This document shows positions 1 through 8,383 of a stretch of 35,964 nucleotides of DNA, one piece after another. Position 1 is the stretch's first letter. Every line of letters begins with the position of its first letter. Position numbers and translations under genes: made by a program. The notes under the pieces are model-generated. The model worked only from the letters and a program-made list of their open reading frames with translations, searched no databases and was not told where the DNA came from. The stretch covers positions 1-35,964 of the forward strand of contig NZ_CAKRXI010000032.1 of assembly GCF_934424005.1 (NCBI RefSeq). The letters are read 5' to 3'. Source of the stretch: an uncultured Blautia sp. (GTDB taxonomy: Bacteria > Bacillota > Clostridia > Lachnospirales > Lachnospiraceae).

Positions 1-228
1 AAGAACGGAGCAACAGTTAGCGGACCGGTTCCGCTTCCGACTAAGAAGGAAGTTGTTACAATCTTAAGAGCTGTTCATAAATACAAAGATTCCAGAGAAC
101 AGTTCGAGCAGAGAACTCACAAGAGACTCATCGATATCATGACACCAACTCAGAAAACAGTTGATGCACTTTCCAGACTGGAAATGCCTGCTGGTGTTAA
201 CATCGATATCAAGATGAAAACAAAATAA
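1..228 (+). CDS. rpsJ: 30S ribosomal protein S10 (C-terminal part)
   Basis: The frame is open from base 1 to TAA at 226-228 and gives the last 75 residues of S10; the start lies upstream of the window. The segment contains the family signature around VSGPVPLPT and then the HKRLIDI and PTQKTVDAL stretches near the C-terminus. S10 is a 30S head protein and, in well-studied bacteria, the NusE antitermination factor. It is the first gene of the S10 operon, so the operon promoter and any L4-type leader are outside this window. Confidence 0.97.
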   Translation, partial: KNGATVSGPVPLPTKKEVVTILRAVHKYKDSREQFEQRTHKRLIDIMTPTQKTVDALSRLEMPAGVNIDIKMKTK

Positions 229-242
229 TTTAAACTCGTTTT

Positions 243-261
243 AAATGCCCTTTGGGCGTTT
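243..261 (+). other. small hairpin in the rpsJ-rplC gap
   Basis: An 8-bp stem (AAATGCCC at 243-250 with GGGCGTTT at 254-261, including one G-U pair) closes a TTT loop. It is followed by CAAAAAACT rather than a T-run, so it does not look like an intrinsic terminator. It could protect the mRNA 3' end or help set rplC expression; the function is unknown. Confidence 0.45.
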
Positions 262-315
262 CAAAAAACTATATGATTGCCTTTTTGGTAATCCGCTATA
301 AGGAGGAAGAAAGAA

Positions 316-948
316 ATGAAGAAAGCTATTTTAGCTACAAAAGTCGGAATGACTCAGATCTTCAATGAAGATGGCCAGTTAATCCCGGTAACCGTTTTAC
401 AGGCTGGTCCATGCGTTGTAACTCAGGTTAAGACAGAGGAAAACGATGGATACGCTGCAGTTCAGGTGGGCTATGGCGAAATCAGAGAAAAACTGGTTAA
501 CAAACCGGAAAAAGGTCACTTTGACAAAGCTGGTGTTGCAGCAAAGAGATTTGTAAAAGAATTCAGATTTGAAAATGCTGCAGAATACACTGTAGGGCAG
601 GAAATTAAAACTGATATCTTTGCAGACGGCGATCACATCGATGTAACTGCTGTTTCCAAAGGTAAAGGTTTCCAGGGTGCTATCAAGAGACATGGACAGT
701 CCAGAGGACCTATGGCTCACGGCTCCAAATATCATCGTCATGCTGGTTCCAATGGTGCTTGCTCCGATCCGAGTAAAGTATTCAAAGGAAAACACATGCC
801 GGGTCACATGGGAAATGTACAGGTTACTGTTCAGAACCTTGAGATCGTTCGCGTTGACACAGAAAATAACTTACTGTTAGTGAAAGGTGCTGTTCCAGGA
901 CCTAAGAAATCTCTGGTGACCATCAAAGAGACAGTAAAGTCTTTATAA
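316..948 (+). CDS. rplC: 50S ribosomal protein L3
   Basis: The 210-residue product is the normal length for L3. It starts [16 protein letters not shown], the classic L3 N-terminus that binds 23S rRNA near the peptidyl transferase centre, and contains the long-loop signature around [12 protein letters not shown] and the [19 protein letters not shown] stretch. An AGGAGG at 301-306 lies 9 bases before the ATG. L3 is an early assembly protein of the 50S subunit. It is the second gene of the S10 operon and is separated from rplD by 21 bases with its own ribosome-binding site. Confidence 0.98.
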   Translation: MKKAILATKVGMTQIFNEDGQLIPVTVLQAGPCVVTQVKTEENDGYAAVQVGYGEIREKLVNKPEKGHFDKAGVAAKRFVKEFRFENAAEYTVGQEIKTDIFADGDHIDVTAVSKGKGFQGAIKRHGQSRGPMAHGSKYHRHAGSNGACSDPSKVFKGKHMPGHMGNVQVTVQNLEIVRVDTENNLLLVKGAVPGPKKSLVTIKETVKSL

Positions 949-969
949 TGAGAAAGGAGGAGCATCAGA

Positions 970-1590
970 ATGGCAAACGTAACAGTTTATAATATGGAAG
1001 GCAATGAAGTTGGAACAATGGAACTGAACGATGCAGTGTTCGGAGTAGAAATCAACGAGCATCTGGTTCATCTTGCTGTTGTTCGTCAGCTTGCAAATAA
1101 TCGCCAGGGTACTCAGAAAGCAAAAACACGTTCTGAAGTAAGCGGCGGCGGAAGAAAACCGTGGAGACAGAAAGGAACAGGTCATGCAAGACAGGGTTCC
1201 ATCCGTGCACCACAGTGGACTGGCGGCGGTGTAGTATTCGCTCCGGTACCGAGAGATTATGAAGTAAAAATGAACAAAAAAGAAAGAAGAGCAGCTCTGA
1301 AATCAGCTCTGACTTCTAAAGTTCAGGAAAATAAACTGGTTGTTGTTGACAGCCTTACACTTGCAGAAGCAAAGACAAAAGAAATGCAGAAGGTTCTCAC
1401 AAACCTGAAAGCAGACAAAGCTCTTGTTGTAACTGCTGCTGATGATCAGAAAGTAGTTCTTTCTGCAAGAAACATTGCAGATGTACAGACTGCAACTGTA
1501 AACACTATCAATGTATATGATGTTATGAAACACAATACAGTAGTGGTTACAAAAGACGCAGTTGCATCCATTGAGGAGGTATACGCATAA
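970..1590 (+). CDS. rplD: 50S ribosomal protein L4
   Basis: The 206-residue product has the L4 extended-loop signature [19 protein letters not shown] (about residues 58-76), which reaches into the 50S exit tunnel. The start is set by AAGGAGG at 954-960. In gamma-proteobacteria L4 also represses the S10 operon; nothing here shows whether that applies. The stop TAA shares its last A with the ATG of rplW, so the two are probably translationally coupled. Confidence 0.98.
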   Translation: MANVTVYNMEGNEVGTMELNDAVFGVEINEHLVHLAVVRQLANNRQGTQKAKTRSEVSGGGRKPWRQKGTGHARQGSIRAPQWTGGGVVFAPVPRDYEVKMNKKERRAALKSALTSKVQENKLVVVDSLTLAEAKTKEMQKVLTNLKADKALVVTAADDQKVVLSARNIADVQTATVNTINVYDVMKHNTVVVTKDAVASIEEVYA

Positions 1591-1889
1591 TGGCAGATAT
1601 TAAATATTATGATGTAATTCTCAAGCCTGTAATCACAGAGAAATCCATGAACGCCATGGGTGAGAAAAAATATACATTCCTGGTTCATCCGGAAGCAAAC
1701 AAGTCTCAGATCAAAGAGGCTGTTGAGAAAATGTTCGAAGGAACAAAAGTTAAGAGCGTAAACACCATGAACATGGATGGAAAGAAAAAACGTCGCGGTG
1801 TTACAGTTGGTAAAACAGCTAAAACTAAAAAAGCGATCGTAGCTCTTACAGAAGAAAGCAAAGATATCGAGATCTTCGAAGGATTATAA
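1590..1889 (+). CDS. rplW: 50S ribosomal protein L23
   Basis: The 99-residue product matches L23 in length and motifs ([13 protein letters not shown] at the N-terminus, then a [19 protein letters not shown] stretch and a [14 protein letters not shown] loop). L23 sits at the exit of the ribosomal tunnel and docks trigger factor and SRP. The ribosome-binding site GAGGAGGT (1573-1580) is inside the end of rplD and the start overlaps the rplD stop by one base. Confidence 0.97.
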   Translation: MADIKYYDVILKPVITEKSMNAMGEKKYTFLVHPEANKSQIKEAVEKMFEGTKVKSVNTMNMDGKKKRRGVTVGKTAKTKKAIVALTEESKDIEIFEGL

Positions 1890-1909
1890 TCCACGCTTTC
1901 TGAAGATAT

Positions 1910-1923
1910 ATGCTGGAAAGCAT
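1910..1923 (+). other. short GGAA-loop hairpin before rplB
   Basis: ATGCT (1910-1914) and AGCAT (1919-1923) pair around a GGAA tetraloop of the GNRA class. A competing fold pairs CGCTTTC (1894-1900) with GAAAGC plus neighbours (1916-1921), so the leader may switch between two forms. There is no T-run after it. Function unknown. Confidence 0.35.
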
Positions 1924-1952
1924 GATAACTAATATTCGAAAGGAGAAACATC

Positions 1953-2798
1953 ATGGGAATCAAAACCTATAACCCATATACACCTTCCAGAAGACATATG
2001 ACTGGATCTGATTTCTCTGAGATCACAACAAGTACCCCTGAGAAATCCTTAGTCGTATCTCTGAAGAAAAATGCTGGACGTAACAACCAGGGTAAAATCA
2101 CTGTTAGACACCGCGGAGGCGGAAGCAGAAGAAAATACAGAATCATCGACTTCAAGAGAAGAAAAGATGGAATCCATGCTACTGTTAAGACAATCGAATA
2201 CGATCCGAACAGAACAGCAAACATCGCTCTGATCAGCTATGAAGATGGTGAAAAAGCATACATCCTTGCTCCAGAAGGACTGAAAGTCGGACAGAAAGTC
2301 ATGAACGGTCCGGAAGCAGAAATCCGTGTAGGAAACTGCCTGCCACTGGAACTTATCCCGGTTGGTACTATGGTACACAACATTGAGCTTCACCCAGGAA
2401 AGGGCGGACAGATGGTTCGTTCTGCTGGTAACGGCGCTCAGCTGATGGCTAAAGAAGGAAAATACGCAACATTAAGATTACCGTCTGGAGAAATGAGAAT
2501 GGTTCCGCTTGTATGCCGCGCATCTATCGGTGTTGTTGGTAACGGCGATCACAACCTTGTTAACATTGGTAAAGCTGGACGTAAACGTCACATGGGAATC
2601 AGACCTACAGTTCGTGGTTCCGTAATGAACCCGAATGACCATCCGCATGGTGGTGGTGAAGGAAAGACCGGAATCGGTCGCCCAGGTCCGTGTACACCAT
2701 GGGGCAAACCTGCTCTTGGTCTGAAGACCAGAAAGAAAAACAAACAGTCCAACAAGCTCATCGTAAGAAGACGCGATGGAAAAGCTTTATCAAAATAA
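1953..2798 (+). CDS. rplB: 50S ribosomal protein L2
   Basis: The 281-residue product is a full-length L2, the primary 23S rRNA-binding protein close to the peptidyl transferase centre and intersubunit bridge. It has the N-terminal [14 protein letters not shown], the [12 protein letters not shown] block and the C-terminal signature [20 protein letters not shown] containing the conserved His. AAGGAG at 1940-1945 precedes the ATG. The 63-base gap from rplW holds a small hairpin. Confidence 0.98.
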   Translation: MGIKTYNPYTPSRRHMTGSDFSEITTSTPEKSLVVSLKKNAGRNNQGKITVRHRGGGSRRKYRIIDFKRRKDGIHATVKTIEYDPNRTANIALISYEDGEKAYILAPEGLKVGQKVMNGPEAEIRVGNCLPLELIPVGTMVHNIELHPGKGGQMVRSAGNGAQLMAKEGKYATLRLPSGEMRMVPLVCRASIGVVGNGDHNLVNIGKAGRKRHMGIRPTVRGSVMNPNDHPHGGGEGKTGIGRPGPCTPWGKPALGLKTRKKNKQSNKLIVRRRDGKALSK

Positions 2799-2813
2799 TA
2801 AGGAGGGTACAGA

Positions 2814-3095
2814 ATGTCTCGTTCATTGAAAAAAGGACCTTTCGCAGACGCAAGCCTGCTTAAAAAGGTTGACGCTCTGAATGCTGCAAATGATAAATCT
2901 GTGATCAAAACATGGTCACGTCGTTCCACTATCTTCCCGTCCTTCGTAGGACATACAATCGCAGTACATGACGGAAGAAAACATGTGCCGGTATATGTAA
3001 CAGAAGATATGGTAGGACATAAACTTGGTGAGTTCGTTGCAACAAGAACTTACAGAGGACACGGAAAAGACGAAAAGAAATCCGGCGTTCGCTAG
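2814..3095 (+). CDS. rpsS: 30S ribosomal protein S19
   Basis: The 93-residue product begins [18 protein letters not shown] and has the S19 signature [21 protein letters not shown]19 forms the 30S head with S13, which is encoded further downstream. AGGAGGG at 2801-2807 supports the start. The gene ends in TAG, which shows that TAG acts as a stop codon in this genome, a point relevant to the permease at 32404-33300. Confidence 0.98.
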   Translation: MSRSLKKGPFADASLLKKVDALNAANDKSVIKTWSRRSTIFPSFVGHTIAVHDGRKHVPVYVTEDMVGHKLGEFVATRTYRGHGKDEKKSGVR

Positions 3096-3117
3096 TATTA
3101 AACTTAAAATAAATAAT

Positions 3118-3150
3118 CTGCCTGTTGTCCCATAAGGGGCAGCAAGGCGG
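3118..3150 (+). other. strong hairpin between rpsS and rplV
   Basis: A long stem forms from CTGCC (3118-3122) with GGCGG (3146-3150) and GTTGTCCC (3124-3131) with GGGGCAGC (3136-3143) around an ATAA loop, with a small internal loop (T against AA). No T-run follows, so it is not a standard terminator. It may be an RNA-protein or processing site in the rplV leader; the function is unknown. Confidence 0.55.
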
Positions 3151-3191
3151 TGTTACCAGATATCGAAAAATTGGAAAGGAGGCACTTTAAA

Positions 3192-3581
3192 ATGGCAAAG
3201 GGACATAGAAGCCAGATTAAGAGAGCCAGAAATGAGAGTAATAGAGAGACAAGACCGTCTGCAAAATTATCTTATGCAAGAATTTCTGTTCAGAAAGCCT
3301 GCTATGTATTAGATGCAATCCGTGGTAAAGACGTGCAGACAGCACTTGGTATCCTCACATATAATCCGAGATACGCTTCAAGCGTTCTGAAGAAACTGCT
3401 TGAGTCAGCAATCGCAAACGCAGAAAACAATAACGGAATGAGCGCAGATAACCTCTACGTTGCAGCGTGCTATGCAAACAAAGGACCTACAATGAAACGT
3501 ATTCAGCCAAGAGCACAGGGTAGAGCTTACAGAATCGAAAAGAGAACAAGCCATATCACCATCGTGCTGGATGAAAGATAA
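3192..3581 (+). CDS. rplV: 50S ribosomal protein L22
   Basis: The 129-residue product starts [14 protein letters not shown] and has the L22 core [20 protein letters not shown] and the hairpin region ending in [11 protein letters not shown]22 lines the exit tunnel, where its beta-hairpin is the site of macrolide-resistance changes. The frame stays open upstream to a GTG at 3150, but AAAGGAGG at 3175-3182 lies 9 bases before the ATG at 3192 and the extra 14 residues are not family-like, so the shorter form was chosen. Confidence 0.96.
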   Translation: MAKGHRSQIKRARNESNRETRPSAKLSYARISVQKACYVLDAIRGKDVQTALGILTYNPRYASSVLKKLLESAIANAENNNGMSADNLYVAACYANKGPTMKRIQPRAQGRAYRIEKRTSHITIVLDER

Positions 3582-3592
3582 GGAGGAAAAGC

Positions 3593-4249
3593 ATGGGACA
3601 GAAAGTTAACCCACATGGCCTTAGAGTCGGTGTTATCAAGGATTGGGATTCCAGATGGTATGCAGAAGCAGATTTTGCAGATTACCTGGTTGAAGATTAT
3701 AATATCAGAACATTTTTAAAGAAAAAACTTTACAGCGCAGGTGTTTCTAAAATCGAAATCGAAAGAGCATCTGACAGAGTTAAGATCATCATCTATACTG
3801 CTAAACCGGGTATCGTAATCGGTAAAGGCGGTTCTGAGATCGAAAAAGTTAAAGCTGAATTACAGAAATATACAGATAAGAAACTGATCGTAGATATCAA
3901 AGAAGTAAAGAGACCGGACAGAGATGCTCAGCTTGTTGCTGAAAACATTGCACTGCAGCTTGAGAACCGTATCTCCTTCAGACGTGCTATGAAATCTACA
4001 ATGCAGAGAACAATGAAAGCTGGAGCAAAAGGAATCAAAACATCCGTATCCGGACGTCTTGGTGGAGCTGATATGGCTCGTACAGAGTTCTACAGCGAAG
4101 GAACTATTCCGCTTCAGACACTTCGTGCAGACATTGATTACGGATTTGCAGAAGCAGACACAACTTACGGAAAAGTTGGTGTAAAAGCTTGGGTATACAA
4201 CGGTGAAGTACTTCCTACTAAAGGAAATAAGGAAGGGAGCGATAAATAA
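3593..4249 (+). CDS. rpsC: 30S ribosomal protein S3
   Basis: The 218-residue product starts [18 protein letters not shown] and carries the KH domain with the GKGG motif in [15 protein letters not shown] (about residues 68-82), then the C-terminal domain with [13 protein letters not shown]3 sits at the mRNA entry channel and contributes to helicase activity. AGGAGG directly follows the rplV stop. Its TAA shares one base with the rplP ATG. Confidence 0.98.
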   Translation: MGQKVNPHGLRVGVIKDWDSRWYAEADFADYLVEDYNIRTFLKKKLYSAGVSKIEIERASDRVKIIIYTAKPGIVIGKGGSEIEKVKAELQKYTDKKLIVDIKEVKRPDRDAQLVAENIALQLENRISFRRAMKSTMQRTMKAGAKGIKTSVSGRLGGADMARTEFYSEGTIPLQTLRADIDYGFAEADTTYGKVGVKAWVYNGEVLPTKGNKEGSDK

Positions 4250-4686
4250 TGTTAATGCCAAAAAGAGTAAAACGTCGTAAACAGTTCCGTGGCACCATGA
4301 AAGGTAAAGCCCTCAGAGGTAACAAAATCAATTATGGTGAATTCGGTCTTGTTGCTACCGAACCTTGCTGGATCAGATCTAATCAGATCGAAGCAGCCCG
4401 TGTTGCCATGACTCGTTATATCAAACGTGGTGGCCAGGTTTGGATTAAGATTTTCCCGGATAAACCAGTAACAGCGAAACCAGCAGAAACACGTATGGGT
4501 TCCGGAAAAGGTTCCCTTGAGTACTGGGTAGCAGTTGTTAAGCCAGGACGTGTAATGTTCGAAATCGCAGGCGTTTCTGAAGAAATCGCTCGTGAAGCAT
4601 TACGTCTTGCAATGCACAAGTTACCATGTAAATGTAAAATCGTTTCTCGTGCAGACTTAGAAGGCGGTGATAACAGTGAAAATTAA
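4249..4686 (+). CDS. rplP: 50S ribosomal protein L16
   Basis: The 145-residue product begins [15 protein letters not shown], the usual Firmicutes L16 start, so the first ATG (4249) is preferred over the one two codons later. Typical blocks are [20 protein letters not shown] and [17 protein letters not shown]16 contacts the A-site tRNA region and 5S rRNA. The end overlaps the start of rpmC by 11 bases, so coupling is likely. Confidence 0.97.
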   Translation: MLMPKRVKRRKQFRGTMKGKALRGNKINYGEFGLVATEPCWIRSNQIEAARVAMTRYIKRGGQVWIKIFPDKPVTAKPAETRMGSGKGSLEYWVAVVKPGRVMFEIAGVSEEIAREALRLAMHKLPCKCKIVSRADLEGGDNSEN

Positions 4687-4885
4687 TAAATTCGTAGAAG
4701 ATTTAAAGGCAAAATCAGCTGCAGAATTAAATGAAGAATTAGTAGCTGCTAAAAAAGAACTTTTCAATCTGAGATTTCAGAATGCAACCAATCAGTTAGA
4801 CAATACAAGCAGAATCAAAGAGGTTCGCAAAAATATTGCCAGAATCCAGACAGTAATCACTGAGCAGGCAAACGCTGCGAAATAG
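4676..4885 (+). CDS. rpmC: 50S ribosomal protein L29
   Basis: A 69-residue protein, [14 protein letters not shown] at the start and [15 protein letters not shown] in the centre, is the two-helix L29 fold that binds L23 near the tunnel exit. The GTG at 4676 is preferred over the in-frame GTG at 4667, because AAGGCGGTG (4661-4669) then serves as ribosome-binding site and the protein begins in the family-typical way. The start lies inside the end of rplP. The stop is TAG. Confidence 0.93.
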   Translation: MKINKFVEDLKAKSAAELNEELVAAKKELFNLRFQNATNQLDNTSRIKEVRKNIARIQTVITEQANAAK

Positions 4886-4907
4886 TGATATATAGGAGGA
4901 AATAATC

Positions 4908-5162
4908 GTGGAAAGAAATCTGAGAAAGACCCGTGTGGGTAAGGTTGTCAGCAATAAGATGGACAAGACCATTGTTGTTGCTATCGAAGACCATGTAAAA
5001 CATCCTCTTTACAAAAAAATCGTAAAGAGAACATATAAACTTAAAGCTCATGATGAAAACAATGAGTGCAATATCGGTGATACCGTTAAAGTTATGGAAA
5101 CCAGACCGCTGTCCAAGGACAAAAGATGGAGACTGGTTGAAATTGTAGAGAAAGTGAAATAA
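4908..5162 (+). CDS. rpsQ: 30S ribosomal protein S17
   Basis: The 84-residue product starts at GTG ([21 protein letters not shown]) and contains the S17 OB-fold with the [19 protein letters not shown] block and the C-terminal [16 protein letters not shown]17 is a primary 16S rRNA-binding protein. A ribosome-binding site AGGAGG sits 8 to 9 bases before the GTG. It closes the classical S10 operon; only 13 bases separate it from rplN, so transcription clearly continues. Confidence 0.97.
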   Translation: MERNLRKTRVGKVVSNKMDKTIVVAIEDHVKHPLYKKIVKRTYKLKAHDENNECNIGDTVKVMETRPLSKDKRWRLVEIVEKVK

Positions 5163-5175
5163 GGAGGAAACCAGT

Positions 5176-5544
5176 ATGATTCAGCAGGAAACAAGACTGA
5201 AAGTTGCCGACAACACTGGTGCAAAAGAAATCCTTTGTATTCGTGTTATGGGTGGCTCTACAAGAAGATATGCTAACATCGGTGATACTATCGTTGCTAC
5301 TGTTAAAGATGCAACACCAGGCGGTGTTGTTAAAAAAGGCGATGTAGTTAAAGCTGTTGTAGTTCGTACAAAAAAAGGCGCTCGTCGTAAAGACGGATCT
5401 TACATCCGTTTCGATGAAAATGCAGCCGTAATCATTAAAGACGATTTAACTCCGAAAGGAACACGTATCTTTGGACCAGTTGCCAGAGAACTTCGTGAGA
5501 AAAAATTCATGAAGATCGTTTCCTTAGCTCCGGAAGTATTATAG
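5176..5544 (+). CDS. rplN: 50S ribosomal protein L14
   Basis: The 122-residue product has the universal L14 start [18 protein letters not shown], the [16 protein letters not shown] block and the [24 protein letters not shown] end. L14 forms intersubunit bridges with 16S rRNA and is the docking site of the silencing factor RsfS. A GGAGG precedes the ATG. The stop is TAG and overlaps the rplX ribosome-binding site. Confidence 0.98.
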   Translation: MIQQETRLKVADNTGAKEILCIRVMGGSTRRYANIGDTIVATVKDATPGGVVKKGDVVKAVVVRTKKGARRKDGSYIRFDENAAVIIKDDLTPKGTRIFGPVARELREKKFMKIVSLAPEVL

Positions 5545-5555
5545 GAGGGTGCCTA

Positions 5556-5867
5556 ATGTCAGCTATGAAAATTAAAAAAGGCGACACTGTTAAAGTAATC
5601 GCTGGAAAAGATAAAGGCAAAGAAGGAAAAGTTCTTGCCGTTAACGTAAAAGACAACACCGTAATCGTTGAAGGTATCAACATGGTTACAAAGCACAACA
5701 AACCATCAGCTGCAAACCAGGCTGGCGGAATCACAACAAAAGAAGCTGCTCTTCATGTTTCCAACGTAATGCTCGTTGTTGACGGAAAAGCTACAAGAGT
5801 TGGATTCCAGATGGATGGAGACAAAAAAGTACGTGTTGCAAAAGCAACAGGTAAAGTTATCGATTAA
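5556..5867 (+). CDS. rplX: 50S ribosomal protein L24
   Basis: The 103-residue product carries a KOW motif near its start ([20 protein letters not shown], about residues 6-25), which identifies L24, an assembly initiator that binds the 5' domain of 23S rRNA. GGAGGG at 5544-5549 points to the ATG at 5556; an ATG three codons later would be too far away. It lies 11 bases after rplN and 21 bases before rplE. Confidence 0.96.
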   Translation: MSAMKIKKGDTVKVIAGKDKGKEGKVLAVNVKDNTVIVEGINMVTKHNKPSAANQAGGITTKEAALHVSNVMLVVDGKATRVGFQMDGDKKVRVAKATGKVID

Positions 5868-5888
5868 TTAAGAGAGGAGGCATGACAG

Positions 5889-6428
5889 GTGAGTAGATTA
5901 AAAGAACTTTACAAAAATGAGATCATGGATGCCATGACCAAAAAATTCGGATATAAAAACGTTATGGAAGTGCCAAAACTCGATAAGATCGTTATCAACA
6001 TGGGTGTTGGTGAAGCTAAAGAAAACGCTAAGCTTCTTGATGCTGCAATCGCTGATATGGAACTGATCACAGGCCAGAAAGCAATCGCAACAAAAGCTAA
6101 AAAATCTGTAGCTAACTTCAAAATCAGAGAGGGTATGCCAATCGGTTGTAAGGTTACCTTAAGAGGCGAGAAGATGTATGAGTTCGCTGATCGTCTGATC
6201 AACCTTGCTCTTCCTCGTGTACGTGACTTCCGTGGTGTTAATCCAAACGCTTTCGATGGCAGAGGAAACTACGCACTGGGAATTAAAGAACAGCTGATCT
6301 TCCCAGAAGTTGAGTATGATAAGGTAGACAAAGTAAGAGGTATGGATATCATCTTCGTTACAACTGCTAAGACAGACGAAGAGGCTCGTGAGCTGTTAAC
6401 TCAGTTCAATATGCCTTTTGCTAAATAA
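5889..6428 (+). CDS. rplE: 50S ribosomal protein L5
   Basis: The 179-residue product is full-length L5, which binds 5S rRNA and contacts the P-site tRNA. It has the family block [19 protein letters not shown] near the N-terminus and the [17 protein letters not shown] and [17 protein letters not shown] regions. The start is GTG at 5889, 8 bases after GAGGAGG (5874-5880). The nearer ATG at 5882 is out of frame and stops after four codons. Confidence 0.97.
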   Translation: MSRLKELYKNEIMDAMTKKFGYKNVMEVPKLDKIVINMGVGEAKENAKLLDAAIADMELITGQKAIATKAKKSVANFKIREGMPIGCKVTLRGEKMYEFADRLINLALPRVRDFRGVNPNAFDGRGNYALGIKEQLIFPEVEYDKVDKVRGMDIIFVTTAKTDEEARELLTQFNMPFAK

Positions 6429-6442
6429 GGAGGAGAATTCGA

Positions 6443-6628
6443 ATGGCTAAAACAGCAATGAAAATCAAACAGCAGCGCAAACAGAAATTCTCCACAAGAG
6501 AATACAGCCGCTGCAGAATCTGTGGACGTCCACATGCATACCTGAGAAAATACGGTATCTGCCGTATCTGCTTCCGTGAACTGGCTTACAAAGGTCAGAT
6601 CCCGGGTGTTAAAAAAGCAAGCTGGTAG
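6443..6628 (+). CDS. rpsZ: 30S ribosomal protein S14, zinc-binding type
   Basis: The 61-residue product is the short zinc-dependent S14. The Cys ligands are two CxxC pairs, C24/C27 (CRIC) and C40/C43 (CRIC). S14 completes the 30S head near S3 and S10. AAGGAGG precedes the ATG. The gap that follows is 189 bases and contains two copies of the hairpin repeat described separately, which splits rpsZ from rpsH. Confidence 0.97.
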   Translation: MAKTAMKIKQQRKQKFSTREYSRCRICGRPHAYLRKYGICRICFRELAYKGQIPGVKKASW

Positions 6629-6639
6629 GCCGAAAGCAA

Positions 6640-6678
6640 CTTAATGAACTCAAGCACTTGTGCGCAGAGTGAATTTAG
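6640..6678 (+). repeat. hairpin repeat unit A (first unit of pair 1)
   Basis: The conserved 5' arm CTTAAT is followed by GA, a 4-bp stem (ACTC at 6648-6651 with GAGT at 6667-6670), an asymmetric loop (AA against GCA), a GCA/TGC stem with a CTTG tetraloop, then GA and the 3' arm ATTTAG. The outer arms pair except for one T-T. The GA/GA opposition would allow tandem sheared G-A pairs. Five other units in this window have the same plan. Confidence 0.8.
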
Positions 6679-6687
6679 TGCGAGGTC

Positions 6688-6744
6688 CTTCCCGAATCTT
6701 AATGAAACCGAGTGTAAACGAAGGTTGAATTTAGCTGAGGGAAG
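6688..6744 (+). repeat. hairpin repeat unit B (second unit of pair 1)
   Basis: The core is 6698-6734: CTTAAT, GA, AACC, GA, GT, GTAA loop, AC, GAA, GGTT, GA, ATTTAG. The inner stems AACC/GGTT and GT/AC differ from unit A but still pair. An additional outer stem CTTCCC (6688-6693) with GGGAAG (6739-6744) encloses it. The core begins 58 bases after that of unit A. Confidence 0.8.
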
Positions 6745-6817
6745 TGGTGCAAATTTGATAATATAATAATAGTACATGTAAAGTCTGAAAAGAGTGAAAA
6801 ATTAGGAGGAAACTAAC

Positions 6818-7219
6818 ATGACAATGAGTGATCCAATCGCAGATATGCTTACAAGAATCCGTAACGCTAACACTGCAAAACATGATACAGTAGATGTTCC
6901 GGCATCCAAAATGAAAATCGCAATCGCAAACATCCTTGTAGATGAAGGATACATTGCAAAATACGATCTGATCGAAGATGGTGTATTCAAAACCATCCAC
7001 ATCACACTGAAATATGGTGAAACAAAGAACGACAAGATCATTACAGGACTTAAGAGAATCTCCAAACCAGGTCTTCGTATCTACGCTGGTAAAGATGAAC
7101 TCCCGAGAGTACTTGGCGGACTTGGAATCGCTATTCTTTCCACAAACAAAGGTGTAATCACTGACAAAGAAGCTCGTAAACTTCAGGTTGGTGGAGAAGT
7201 TCTTGCCTTTGTATGGTAA
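6818..7219 (+). CDS. rpsH: 30S ribosomal protein S8
   Basis: The 133-residue product starts [18 protein letters not shown] and ends with the S8 signature region [21 protein letters not shown] and [10 protein letters not shown]8 is a primary binder of the central domain of 16S rRNA; in E. coli it represses the spc operon. TAGGAGGAAAC precedes the ATG. About 70 bases of AT-rich DNA without a convincing promoter lie between repeat unit B and this gene. Confidence 0.97.
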   Translation: MTMSDPIADMLTRIRNANTAKHDTVDVPASKMKIAIANILVDEGYIAKYDLIEDGVFKTIHITLKYGETKNDKIITGLKRISKPGLRIYAGKDELPRVLGGLGIAILSTNKGVITDKEARKLQVGGEVLAFVW

Positions 7220-7223
7220 TGTA

Positions 7224-7245
7224 AAAAATCTGCTAGCAGATTTTT
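7224..7245 (+). terminator. perfect 22-bp palindrome after rpsH, weak terminator-like
   Basis: The palindrome folds as a 9-bp stem with a CTAG loop, with AAAAATCTG on the 5' side and CAGATTTTT on the 3' side. It starts 4 bases after the rpsH stop. The T-run is inside the stem and only five long, so termination would be partial; it may instead be an attenuator or 3'-end stabiliser inside the operon. Confidence 0.4.
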
Positions 7246-7259
7246 AATAGATGAAGGAA

Positions 7260-7325
7260 ACACCATCGTCACTAAATTCGATAGCCGACGCGATGTATCG
7301 ACTTTCTCATTAAGTGTCGAGGTGT
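7260..7325 (-). repeat. hairpin repeat unit E (second unit of inverted pair 2)
   Basis: On the minus strand the core (7314 to 7272) reads CTTAAT, GA, a longer inner region of 27 bases, GA, ATTTAG. The inner part is diverged: AGTC/GGCT can pair and CGA/TCG closes a TACA loop. An outer stem ACACC with GGTGT plus inner CG/CG and CA/TG pairs extends it. This pair has the opposite orientation to those before rpsH and rpsK. Confidence 0.7.
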
Positions 7326-7331
7326 ACTTTC

Positions 7332-7374
7332 ACACTAAACTCGTACAGCGCATATGCTTGTACTCGTTAAGTGT
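7332..7374 (-). repeat. hairpin repeat unit F (first unit of inverted pair 2)
   Basis: On the minus strand the core (7371 to 7335) reads CTTAAC, GA, GTAC, AA, GC, ATAT loop, GC, GCT, GTAC, GA, GTTTAG, the same 21-base inner layout as units B, C and D. The change of T to C in the 5' arm is matched by A to G in the 3' arm. ACA/TGT extends the stem. Its core starts 57 bases before that of unit E on the minus strand. Confidence 0.8.
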
Positions 7375-7393
7375 TCAATGCAAACTGAAAACA

Positions 7394-7411
7394 GAGAGAA
7401 ATTATTCTCTC
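7394..7411 (+). other. short hairpin in the rplF leader
   Basis: GAGAGAA (7394-7400) and TTCTCTC (7405-7411) pair perfectly around ATTA, about 30 bases before the rplF start and just before its ribosome-binding site. Without a T-run it is not a terminator; it could affect rplF mRNA stability or translation. Confidence 0.4.
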
Positions 7412-7439
7412 CGACAATTTAAGTAAGGAGGACAATATT

Positions 7440-7979
7440 ATGTCACGAATCGGAAGACTTCCGGTAGCTATTCCGGCAGGCGTTGAAGTAAACGTAGCTG
7501 CAGGTAACGTAGTAACCGTTAAAGGTCCTAAAGGAACACTCGAAAGAGCACTTCCAACCGAAATGGAAATCAAAGTAGAAGATGGTCATGTAGTAGTTAC
7601 AAGACCAAATGATCTTAAGAAAATGAAAGCATTACACGGTCTGACAAGAAGCCTGATCCACAATATGGTAATCGGTGTAAGCGAAGGCTACACAAAAGAG
7701 CTTGAAGTTAACGGTGTAGGTTATAGAGCACAGAAACAGGGCAAGAAACTTGTTCTTTCTCTGGGATATTCTCACCCGGTAGAGATGGAAGATCCAGAAG
7801 GTCTGGAATCCAAAGTTGATGGAAACAAGATCATCGTTTCCGGTATCAGCAAAGAAAAAGTTGGCCAGTACGCAGCTGAAATCAGAGATAAGAGAAGACC
7901 GGAGCCATATAAGGGCAAAGGTATCAAGTATGCTGATGAAGTTATCAGACGTAAAGTCGGTAAGACTGGTAAGAAATAA
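7440..7979 (+). CDS. rplF: 50S ribosomal protein L6
   Basis: The 179-residue product starts [17 protein letters not shown] and has the two L6 repeats, with the C-terminal signature region [22 protein letters not shown]6 sits by the sarcin-ricin loop and the factor-binding site. AAGGAGG lies just before the ATG. The 220-base gap upstream holds a palindrome, the inverted repeat pair E/F and a short hairpin, which is unusually long for this operon position. Confidence 0.98.
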   Translation: MSRIGRLPVAIPAGVEVNVAAGNVVTVKGPKGTLERALPTEMEIKVEDGHVVVTRPNDLKKMKALHGLTRSLIHNMVIGVSEGYTKELEVNGVGYRAQKQGKKLVLSLGYSHPVEMEDPEGLESKVDGNKIIVSGISKEKVGQYAAEIRDKRRPEPYKGKGIKYADEVIRRKVGKTGKK

Positions 7980-7996
7980 ATAAGGAGAGTGAGAAT

Positions 7997-8365
7997 ATGA
8001 TTAATAAAGCATCCAGAGCGGAAATTCGCGAGAAAAAACATAGAAGAATCCGTCATCATCTCAATGGAACAGCTACTACTCCAAGACTGGCAGTATATCG
8101 TTCCAACAAGCATATGTATGCACAGATCATTGATGACACTGTAGGAAAAACTTTAGTATCTGCTTCTACTCTTCAGAAAGATGTAAAAGCTGAACTGGAA
8201 AATACTGATGATGTAAAAGCTGCAGCATACCTTGGAACTGTAATCGGAAAGAAAGCAGTTGAAGCAGGTATCGAAAGCGTTGTCTTCGACAGAGGAGGCT
8301 ATATCTATCACGGTAAAGTAAAGGCACTGGCAGACGCAGCAAGAGAAGCTGGGCTGAAATTCTAA
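7997..8365 (+). CDS. rplR: 50S ribosomal protein L18
   Basis: The 122-residue product has the L18 N-terminal basic segment ([19 protein letters not shown]), [19 protein letters not shown] and the C-terminal [21 protein letters not shown] signature. L18 binds 5S rRNA with L5. AAGGAG precedes the ATG; 17 bases follow the rplF stop and 18 bases separate it from rpsE. Confidence 0.98.
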   Translation: MINKASRAEIREKKHRRIRHHLNGTATTPRLAVYRSNKHMYAQIIDDTVGKTLVSASTLQKDVKAELENTDDVKAAAYLGTVIGKKAVEAGIESVVFDRGGYIYHGKVKALADAAREAGLKF

Positions 8366-8383
8366 AAGGGAGGAAAAAGACAC

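Noticed and set aside
5882..5896. Mini-ORF (four codons) before rplE
   Set aside because: Its ATG lies one base after GAGGAGG, too close for initiation; rplE starts at the GTG at 5889.
6750..6790. TATAAT-like sequence before rpsH
   Set aside because: No -35 element at a suitable distance; the region is simply AT-rich.
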